A DNA stretch of 33,325 nucleotides, taken from assembly GCA_044225565.1 (NCBI GenBank), contig JBGAIL010000034.1:1-33325 (forward strand), written 5' to 3'. Both the position numbers and the translations under genes were made by a program. The stretch comes from CAVXAE01 sp044225565. Its GTDB lineage: Bacteria; Pseudomonadota; Gammaproteobacteria; Steroidobacterales; Steroidobacteraceae. Below are positions 17,010 to 23,270 of the stretch, one piece after another (position 1 is the stretch's first letter; every line of letters begins with the position of its first letter). The notes beneath the pieces were generated by a model. It saw nothing but the letters and a program-made list of their open reading frames with translations. It had not been told where the DNA came from and did no database searches.

Positions 17010-18226
17010 AGCAATTTCGCCTCGTACGGGTAGAGGGACAACACGGCCGCGCCATCGGCCGTCACGCAGATTTCGTCCTCGAGCTTCACGCCATCCGCAT
17101 GCCCCACCTTGCCTGCATAGCACTCGACTGCGAGCACCATGTTTTCCTGGAACTCGCCTTCGTACATGTCCGTGTACGGGTCGCCGGGGAAAGGGATGTT
17201 CGGTGGCTCGTCATCCGTCCCGATGCCGTGGACGATGACGCCATATCGCTGCGCCTGATAGGCCTCGGGCAGCACGGGGCACCGGGCCACGAAATCCGCG
17301 TAGCTCACCCCCGGCCTGATCAGCTCGATGCAGCCCTGCACGAAGTCGTGGGCCACCTTGTAAGCTTCCTTCTGCCCGGCGCTCGCCACGTCGCCGCACA
17401 GGAAGGTGCGGGAGATGTCGCAGCCGTATCCTTCCGGGCCGATCATGTCCGTGTCCACGGCGACGAGGTCGCCGGGGCGCACCAGCTTGCTTCCCGCCTC
17501 CTGCAGCCACGGATTGGTCTTGTGCCCCGACACGATGAGCCGGCTGAAGCAATGCTCGCCGCCGAGCGCGAGCATGCGATGCCAGAACGTCGCGAGCAGC
17601 TCGTTCTCCGAGATGCCGGGCTGGATGGCGTGCTCGAGGTCGAACAGGGCGGCTTCCGCCACGGCGCAGGATTGCCGCATCAGATCTATCTCGTCGCGCG
17701 TCTTGATGACGCGCGCGGCTTCGATGGCGTCGTCCGCATCCGTGAGCCGCAGGCCCTGCTGCTGCAGGGCGTTGAAGCCGAAGTAGTCGAGCACGTCCAC
17801 GCCGATGCGCGCACCGGCCAGGCCGCGCTGGCTCAGGACATCTTTGATCCCGGCGGCGAACTTCGCGGCCTTCCTGTCCGAAGCGCCATCGGTGAAGCGT
17901 GCCTGCCAGAAGACGGAAGGCCGCACGTCCGGCCAGAAAGGTGTCGCGCGATGCTCGGCACCCCCGTATTCGAAGATGACCGGATCGCCTTCGGCCGTCA
18001 CGACGACGTAGTGGGCAAGATTCACCGCGGTCCACAGCGGCATGAGGCTGACGCCGGTGCAGTAGCGGATGTTCACGATGTCGGTGAGCACGAGCGCGCC
18101 GATATCGCGCTTCGCCATTTCGCGCTGCACCTTGGCGAGCCGGTCGCGCCGCAGTTGTGAGAAATCGATGACGCGCTCGAGCAGCGTGTTCGCGCGCCCG
18201 AGCAGTTGCCTGTTGCGCGTGCTCAT
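17006..18226 (-). CDS. M24-family metalloenzyme (Xaa-Pro peptidase-like, resembling DddP)
   Basis: 406-residue pita-bread-fold protein. The N-terminal creatinase-like domain covers about 1-170 and the catalytic domain 175-400. Putative metal ligands are Asp258, Asp260, Asp270 (in VAVDTDMIGPEGYGCDISRTF), His333 (VHGIGTDDE), Glu368 (LAVECYAG) and Glu384 (KLEDEICVT). Asp258/Asp260 with a third Asp ten residues later, plus Tyr328 and Asp339 around His333, match my recollection of the DMSP lyase DddP rather than a standard aminopeptidase P. Family members are annotated as peptidases, so both possibilities stand. The start at 18226 is chosen because GAGG, overlapping the stop of the upstream gene, lies six bases before it. 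Only 7 bases separate it from the amidohydrolase. Confidence 0.88.
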   Translation of the reverse strand: MSTRNRQLLGRANTLLERVIDFSQLRRDRLAKVQREMAKRDIGALVLTDIVNIRYCTGVSLMPLWTAVNLAHYVVVTAEGDPVIFEYGGAEHRATPFWPDVRPSVFWQARFTDGASDRKAAKFAAGIKDVLSQRGLAGARIGVDVLDYFGFNALQQQGLRLTDADDAIEAARVIKTRDEIDLMRQSCAVAEAALFDLEHAIQPGISENELLATFWHRMLALGGEHCFSRLIVSGHKTNPWLQEAGSKLVRPGDLVAVDTDMIGPEGYGCDISRTFLCGDVASAGQKEAYKVAHDFVQGCIELIRPGVSYADFVARCPVLPEAYQAQRYGVIVHGIGTDDEPPNIPFPGDPYTDMYEGEFQENMVLAVECYAGKVGHADGVKLEDEICVTADGAAVLSLYPYEAKLL

Positions 18227-18233
18227 GTGCGCC

Positions 18234-19607
18234 TCAGCGGCCGCTCTGCGGCGCCGGCAGCAGGCCGGCGAGCGAAAGCTGCTCACCGGGCCGCTTCAAT
18301 ACTCGCCCATTGAGCATCACCATCGACACCTGCTCGAGCGCCTTGATGTCCGCGAGCGGATTCCCCGACACCGCAATGACATCGGCGAGCTTGCCGCGCT
18401 CCAGCGTCCCCAGCCGGTCATCCCATCGCATCAGTTCAGCCGCCACGCGCGTGCCGGCCTGAATGGCCGCCATCGGCGACATGCCGGCTTCCACGAACAC
18501 TGCGAACTCCCGCGCATACACGTGCGGGTCCGCGATGTTCACGCCCAGGTCGAGTCCCACCACCACCTTCACTCCCGTGCGGTGCGCCCGCGCGATGGCC
18601 GCCAGGAAATCCTTCCGTCCGTGCTTGATGTACTCGTCGTTCTTGTCCTGCGCTCGCAGCTTCTCTTCGCTTTCTTCGTAGTAGTCGCCGAGATACACGG
18701 TGGGTACGAGGAAGGTGCCGCGCTTCGCCATCATGCGCATGGTTTCATCATCGATGTACGTGCCGTGCTCGATGGAGCGCACGCCCGCCGCCACTGCCTG
18801 TTTGATGCCTTCGGTGGCATGGGCATGCGCGGCTACCGGCACTCCGTGCCGGTTCGCTTCCTCGACGGCTGCACGGAGTTCCTCCGGCGAAAACGCGATG
18901 TTGCGCGGGTTATCGCCCACGGACTCGAACGCGCCCGTGACGAGCAGCTTGATCCAGTCCGACCCGTATTTGATCTCCTCGCGGATCGCCTTGCGGATCT
19001 CTTCCGGCCCATCCGCCACGAGCCCGTCCGCGCGCACGTGCTGTTCGGGCGAGAGATAGTTGATGTCCCCGCCGCCGCCCGTGATCGAAATGTAATGTGC
19101 GGCGCCGGTGATCCGCGGCCCGATGAAAACTCCTGAATCGATGGCGCGGCGCAGGTCCTGGTTCGCGTAGAACACGTCCGCATCGCCCATGACGCGCACG
19201 CCGGTCCAGCCTGCGAGCAACAGGCGTTGCAGGCCGACGAGCCCCATCAGCGCCTTGTATGCGGAGGAGTTCGCCAGATGCGCCTGTTGGTAGTCGCTGG
19301 CGTACATGAGCGGATGCTCGTGAGCATTGATCATGCCGGGCATCAGCGTGGCATCCCCGAGCTCGATGACGGTGGCGCCGGTGGGAATGATCTCGCGGCC
19401 GCCTAGCGCGGTGATGCGGTCGCCTTCCACCAGGACGACCGTGTGCGGGCTTACCGTATCGCTGCGGCCATCGATGATGCGGGCGGCGACCAGGGCGGTG
19501 GGGGTTGCGACCGCGTCGCCGAGCGGGAGCAGGGCGAGCGCGAGGGCTATCGAGAAGGTGCGACGGATGCTGCCGGCGGCGATGCGGGAACCGAGGTCTT
19601 GTCCCAT
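18234..19607 (-). CDS. exported amidohydrolase (imidazolonepropionase-like / Xaa-Pro dipeptidase type)
   Basis: 457-residue metal-dependent amidohydrolase. A signal peptide lies at about residues 1-35 (SIRRTFSIALALALLPLGDAVA). Metal-binding residues of the TIM-barrel superfamily are visible: His96 and His98 (INAHEHP), Lys220 (SDWIKLLVTGA, the probable carboxylated lysine), His261 (VAAHAHA), His281 (SIEHGTYI) and Asp353 (VGLDLG). This set and the exported location fit the group that hydrolyses Xaa-Pro dipeptides or N-acyl amino acids. It is the first gene of the minus-strand operon. ATG 19607 gives the signal peptide, though no clear ribosome site precedes it. The frame stays open another 420 bases upstream, but that part belongs to the receptor relic described at 19690-19880. 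Confidence 0.9.
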   Translation of the reverse strand: MGQDLGSRIAAGSIRRTFSIALALALLPLGDAVATPTALVAARIIDGRSDTVSPHTVVLVEGDRITALGGREIIPTGATVIELGDATLMPGMINAHEHPLMYASDYQQAHLANSSAYKALMGLVGLQRLLLAGWTGVRVMGDADVFYANQDLRRAIDSGVFIGPRITGAAHYISITGGGGDINYLSPEQHVRADGLVADGPEEIRKAIREEIKYGSDWIKLLVTGAFESVGDNPRNIAFSPEELRAAVEEANRHGVPVAAHAHATEGIKQAVAAGVRSIEHGTYIDDETMRMMAKRGTFLVPTVYLGDYYEESEEKLRAQDKNDEYIKHGRKDFLAAIARAHRTGVKVVVGLDLGVNIADPHVYAREFAVFVEAGMSPMAAIQAGTRVAAELMRWDDRLGTLERGKLADVIAVSGNPLADIKALEQVSMVMLNGRVLKRPGEQLSLAGLLPAPQSGR

Positions 19608-19689
19608 GAAGCTTGCTTCGGCCGGACGTGTGGTCTGGCACCCCCTGGGTCCCGATGATGCACCGTGGCGTCCACGATCGTCCAGAAAC

Positions 19690-19880
19690 GCCATGAAGCG
19701 GCCTGACTCGCGCAGCAAGCCGAGAATCAGGTATCCGCCGATCTCCACGCCGCCCGGTTCCATGCACGGCCGGATCAGCGTCTGATTCGCGATGCCGCTG
19801 CGGAAGCCTTTCGCGGCCTGCAGGTGAAGCTTGAGGTCGTCGGTCGCCGTGAGTCGCAGCTTGCGGCAGGGCGGATACGC
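19690..19880 (-). pseudogene. relic of a TonB-dependent receptor (internal barrel fragment)
   Basis: Read on the minus strand, in the same frame as the amidohydrolase but upstream of its start, the translation contains LRLTATDDLKLHLQAAKGFR (about 19854-19795) followed by SGIANQTLIRP and shortly after GGVEIGGYL. The TDDLxLxxxxxKGFRSGxxN pattern is the conserved mid-barrel strand of TonB-dependent receptors, equivalent to the RMLYVQAADGFRPG stretch of the first gene here; VEIGG may echo the usual YEIGxK. No signal peptide, plug or rest of the barrel remains. This relic is the only thing I see in the 386-base stretch 19608-19993. A chance resemblance cannot be excluded. Confidence 0.45.
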
Positions 19881-19993
19881 TGCTTGAGCCCGTCCATGGC
19901 CGCACGATGTCGCAAAAACGAGGCTTCCGGAACCCGTCTTGCGACGCACTTCGAGGTTCTGCCGCAGCAGGATGTCGATACTCCTCATTACAT

Positions 19994-21568
19994 ATGGACA
20001 TGGCGCGTGTGCGAGGCTTTGTGGCACGACATCGCAGGAGCATCCGGGACCTCGGCGTGGTCATCGCAGCCGTTCTGGTGGCCGCCTATCTCACCTTCGA
20101 GGTCACCGTCTTCGAGAAGCAAGGTACGGTCTCGGCTCGGGAGCGGGAGATCGAGCTCGACGAAGCGCTGCTGCTCGGCGGAGTGCTGGCGGTCGGTCTG
20201 CTCGTGTTCGCATTCCGGGTGAATCTCGCGCAGAAGCGCGAGATGCGCCGCCGGATCGACGCCGAGCACCACGCGCGCGAGCTCGCATTCCAGGACGGCC
20301 TCACGAGCCTGCCGAATCGTCGTCAGTTCGACGATGCGCTGCGGGAAGCGGTGGCCGCGCTGCCTCGCGCCGGCGCCGCGCACGCGGTACTGCTCCTCGA
20401 TCTCAACGGCTTCAAGCAGATCAACGACGTCCACGGCCATGGCATGGGCGACGAAGTGCTCATCGTCGTCGCACAGCGGCTGATGACCGCCATCCGCAAT
20501 GGGGACCTGGTCGCGCGTCTGGGCGGAGACGAGTTCGTCATCCTGGCCCGCCACGTCGCTGGCGTGGAGGCGGCGACGAACGTCGCGCTGAGGGCCATCA
20601 ACGCGCTGCAGAAACCCATCGTGACCGGAAGCTCGCAGCATCAGGTGGGCGCTGGTATCGGCATCGCGCTCATTCCCGCACGATGGCACCGACCCCGCCG
20701 AGATCATGCGCAAGGCCGACGTGGCGCTGTACCGGGCAAAGGCCGAGCGCCGTTCGGCACTGCGGTTCTTCGAGTCCCAGATGGACGACCAGGTGCGCGA
20801 ACGGACGCCATGGAGCGTGCGCTGCGTGAGGCGGTCGAGTCGAACGCCATTCAGACCGTGTACCAGCCCAGCGTCGACCTGCAGTCGGGCGCGGTGGTCG
20901 GGTTCGAGGCGCGGTTGCGATGGACGCATCCGCGGTTGGGCGAGGTGGCGCCGGAGCGATTCGTCGCGATCGCGGAAGAGGCGGGGCTCATTCACGACAT
21001 CGCCGCGAGATCGCTCACGGAAGCCTGCACGACCGCAGCCGGCTGGCCGCGCGAAGTGACGCTTTCAGTGGACCTCTACCCCGGGCAGTTGAAGGATGCT
21101 CAGTTCACCCAGCGCGTCATGGATGCGCTCGCGCAGGCCGGGCTGGCCGCCAGCCGTCTCGAAATCGAGATCACCGAGAGCGCCCTGGTGCAGGACATGG
21201 ATGCGGCGCGCGAGATCCTCGGCGGCCTGCGTGCGAAGGGCGTGCGCATCGCTCTCGACAACTTCGGCACCGGCTACTCGAATCTCTTCCACCTCATGAG
21301 CATCCGGCTCGACAAGATCAAGATCGACCGGCGCCTGATCGAGATGTCGGCGGATGGCGGTACGGCGGTCGTCAAGGCACTGGTCGGCCTCGGCGCTGGC
21401 CTCGGGCTCACCGTGGCGGCCGAAGGCATCGACGAGACGCGGCAGAGCGCCTCGCTGCGCAGCTCCGGCTGCGAGGTGGGGCAGGGACATCTGTTCGGTG
21501 CGGTGGTCAGCGCGGCGGAGACGCTGAGACTCTTCGACGAAGGCAGGGCGGCGTCAGTCCGCCGCTGA
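19994..21568 (+). CDS. membrane GGDEF-EAL cyclic-di-GMP protein with a compensated double frameshift
   Basis: 524-residue inner-membrane protein. Two hydrophobic segments lie at about 20-38 and 58-76. A GGDEF diguanylate-cyclase domain covers about 98-270 (DGLTSLPNRRQFDDA, intact GGDEF at 177-181, inhibitory-site RNGD at 168-171). A C-terminal EAL domain covers about 285-515. Residues 229-270 (bases 20678-20803) read as arginine-rich nonsense; the +1 frame over the same bases gives the expected DGTDPAEIMRKADVALYRAK. The EAL domain has changed key residues: EAR for EAL, VD for VN, DNFGTG for DDFGTG, AEGID for AEGVE. It may make c-di-GMP, or only bind it. ATG 19994 and ATG 20000 are both possible. 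The last 15 bases overlap the converging fecR gene. Confidence 0.85.
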   Translation: MDMARVRGFVARHRRSIRDLGVVIAAVLVAAYLTFEVTVFEKQGTVSAREREIELDEALLLGGVLAVGLLVFAFRVNLAQKREMRRRIDAEHHARELAFQDGLTSLPNRRQFDDALREAVAALPRAGAAHAVLLLDLNGFKQINDVHGHGMGDEVLIVVAQRLMTAIRNGDLVARLGGDEFVILARHVAGVEAATNVALRAINALQKPIVTGSSQHQVGAGIGIALIPARWHRPRRDHAQGRRGAVPGKGRAPFGTAVLRVPDGRPGARTDAMERALREAVESNAIQTVYQPSVDLQSGAVVGFEARLRWTHPRLGEVAPERFVAIAEEAGLIHDIAARSLTEACTTAAGWPREVTLSVDLYPGQLKDAQFTQRVMDALAQAGLAASRLEIEITESALVQDMDAAREILGGLRAKGVRIALDNFGTGYSNLFHLMSIRLDKIKIDRRLIEMSADGGTAVVKALVGLGAGLGLTVAAEGIDETRQSASLRSSGCEVGQGHLFGAVVSAAETLRLFDEGRAASVRR

Positions 21569-22588
21569 GACGACGACTTCGTCCGCGCGCTGCTCCACTC
21601 GCAGGGACGCATCCTTGCGCAGGATCTCCAGCAGGGACTCCGGATCATCGGCATCGAAGGCGGCTGCATAGCGCCGCTCTGCGGCACTACGTCCTTCGAC
21701 GTGAATCTTCGGCTTGCGGTTGTAGCGATTGAACTCGCTGGCGATGGACGCCAGGGGTTCGTCCACGAAGATCAATCGACGCTGGCGCCATGCGTCGATG
21801 CGACCCAGATCGGCCGAAACCGGCGCGCTCACGCCTCCCGAGCGGGTGACTCGCGCCTGCTCGCCCGATTCGAGCCGAATGACGTTCTCGCCGTCGCCGG
21901 CCGCAGCATCGGCCCTCGAGACGCTGACTGCGCCCTCGAGCACCGAGACCACGGTCTCCCCCGGCTGCAGACGCATGTTGAATTGCGTGCCCAGTGCCTG
22001 CACGACGGAGCCACCACCCTGGACTCGAAACGGGCGCGAAGCGTCCGCATGCACCCGGAACTGCGCTTCGCCCGCGAGCAGCTCGATCCTGCGCTCTTGC
22101 CTCGTGTAGGTGACGACCGCCTCCGAGCTGGTGTTCAGGTAAAGCACCGAGCCGTCTGCAAGCTCAAGCACGCGCTGCTCGCCGACCGTCGTACCGAGGC
22201 GCTGCCCGGACGGGCCTTTCCATCGCCAGGCAATGGTGAGCGCCACGATTCCCAGCGCGCAGGCCACTGCCGCCCACGGCAGGAAGCCGTGCCTTCGCGC
22301 GGGTGGCGGTTCGCGCGCTTCGCTGGCCATGTGAATTTCCGTTTCCGCCATCTCCCACTCCGTCAGCGGCTCCACTCGAACGCTCCGTCCGGCATCCACG
22401 CGGTTCAGCAGGGTGTCCATGGTCGAAGCCTTGAGGAATGCCTCGACGTGCAGCGGGGATTTCGCGATCCACTCGCTGAACCGGCGGCGCTCCTCGTCGC
22501 CGCCGGTCTCCAGGATGAGCAGCCACTCGGCGGCCTGCTCTCCCACGCTGCGCTCCTCGCGCTGCACTCTCGTGCTCATCGTGGACAT
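21554..22588 (-). CDS. FecR-type anti-sigma / signal transducer
   Basis: 344-residue single-span protein. The N-terminal DUF4880-type domain lies at about 14-55 (GEQAAEWLLILETGGDEERR, then FSEWI), the transmembrane helix at about 103-121, and the periplasmic FecR domain has VGEQRVLELADGSVLYLNTSS and GEAQFRVHADASRPF. The C-terminal region FVDEPLASIASEFNRYNRKP is the receptor-facing part. It starts 4 bases after the sigma stop, with GAGGGAG seven bases before ATG 22588. It should transmit occupancy of the divergently encoded receptor at 23271 to the sigma factor. Confidence 0.92.
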   Translation of the reverse strand: MSTMSTRVQREERSVGEQAAEWLLILETGGDEERRRFSEWIAKSPLHVEAFLKASTMDTLLNRVDAGRSVRVEPLTEWEMAETEIHMASEAREPPPARRHGFLPWAAVACALGIVALTIAWRWKGPSGQRLGTTVGEQRVLELADGSVLYLNTSSEAVVTYTRQERRIELLAGEAQFRVHADASRPFRVQGGGSVVQALGTQFNMRLQPGETVVSVLEGAVSVSRADAAAGDGENVIRLESGEQARVTRSGGVSAPVSADLGRIDAWRQRRLIFVDEPLASIASEFNRYNRKPKIHVEGRSAAERRYAAAFDADDPESLLEILRKDASLRVEQRADEVVVSAAD

Positions 22589-22592
22589 CCCG

Positions 22593-23123
22593 TCACTCCC
22601 TCGATTTCCATTTGAAGCCCACCATGCGCTCGTTCGCCTCGACGAGATAGCGCCGCACCTTGTGCACCGAGATCCCGAGCTCCTGGGCGATCTCCGCGAT
22701 GGAGAGCCCGTCCCGCTTGCGGAGGATCAGCACGTTGCGGTGCGCGGTGCTGAGCCGGGACAGCATCGCCAGGAGCTCCCGCTCGACGTGCACCTGGTCC
22801 GGCAACTCGTCCGGCCGGGCGTAGCCGCCCTGATCCGCCAGTCGATCGAGCCCCTGCGAGTCGTACACCAGCGGCTGCCGCGCGAGGCGCATCTGGTGCT
22901 CGCCCGCGACCTGCGCGGCGATGAAATAGACGTATGCATGCGGCTGGCGCACCAGGTCGCTGCGCTGCAGGCGCAGAAGGCGCAGGTAGACCTCCTGCGC
23001 CACATCCCTGGCGTCCTCGCTGGCTCTCAGCCGCTTCACGAGGAAGCGGTGCAGGGCCGATCCATAAGCCAGGGCTATCTCGGAGACGAATCGGGCCGCG
23101 GGGGAAGTCTCTTTGTCGCTCAT
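22593..23123 (-). CDS. FecI-type ECF RNA polymerase sigma factor
   Basis: 176-residue ECF sigma factor. Region 2 contains ARDVAQEVYLRLLRL and VYFIAAQVAGEHQ; region 4 contains LSRLSTAHRNVLILRKRDGL with the helix-turn-helix IAEIAQELGISVHKVRRYL. It forms an operon with the fecR gene 4 bases downstream. Here the sigma-fecR pair is transcribed away from the receptor, unlike the other two units. ATG at 23123 is preferred over a TTG three codons upstream; neither has a strong ribosome site. Expected target: the receptor promoter in 23124-23270. Confidence 0.92.
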   Translation of the reverse strand: MSDKETSPAARFVSEIALAYGSALHRFLVKRLRASEDARDVAQEVYLRLLRLQRSDLVRQPHAYVYFIAAQVAGEHQMRLARQPLVYDSQGLDRLADQGGYARPDELPDQVHVERELLAMLSRLSTAHRNVLILRKRDGLSIAEIAQELGISVHKVRRYLVEANERMVGFKWKSRE

Positions 23124-23270
23124 GGGTCGCAAGGGCCGGGCGAATTCCGCCTACAGTGCCTGAGAGGGGGTGCCCGTCGAGAATGGCGCAACTATTTTTT
23201 CTTGCGCCGTTTTGCGCGCCTGGAGGCTCTCAGGGGCCACAAGTCCAGTATAAACGGGGTAGGAACCGCC
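23124..23270. promoter_or_regulatory. divergent regulatory region between sigma gene and receptor gene
   Basis: 147 bases carrying the start signals of both flanking genes. It contains the inverted repeat at 23185-23208 and AGGA at 23261-23264 as the receptor's ribosome site. The promoter-like elements found in the other two FecI units are not recognisable here, apart from a T-run at 23195-23200. Confidence 0.5.
23185..23208. repeat. inverted repeat GGCGCAA-N10-TTGCGCC enclosing a T-run
   Basis: Perfect seven-base arms at 23185-23191 and 23202-23208 flank CTATTTTTTC. It lies 62 bases before the receptor ATG and 61 bases upstream of the sigma ATG, near the centre of the divergent region. It could be an operator for a dimeric regulator or part of the sigma-dependent promoter; the sequence is unlike a Fur box. 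Confidence 0.45.

Noticed and set aside
19608..19993. N-terminal extension of the amidohydrolase by 140 residues
   Set aside because: The extension precedes a complete signal peptide, which must be at the N-terminus, and part of it looks like a TonB receptor fragment.
23184..23210. Third copy of the CCGTAGCCACTTTTTC element before the receptor at 23271
   Set aside because: Only the T-run is shared; the CCGTAGCC block and the spaced AAAC and CTCT blocks are absent.
22413..23270. Upstream extension of the receptor frame at 23271
   Set aside because: The frame is open through the divergent sigma and fecR genes, but those encode clear protein families on the minus strand. The ATG at 23271 has a ribosome site and begins a proper signal peptide.
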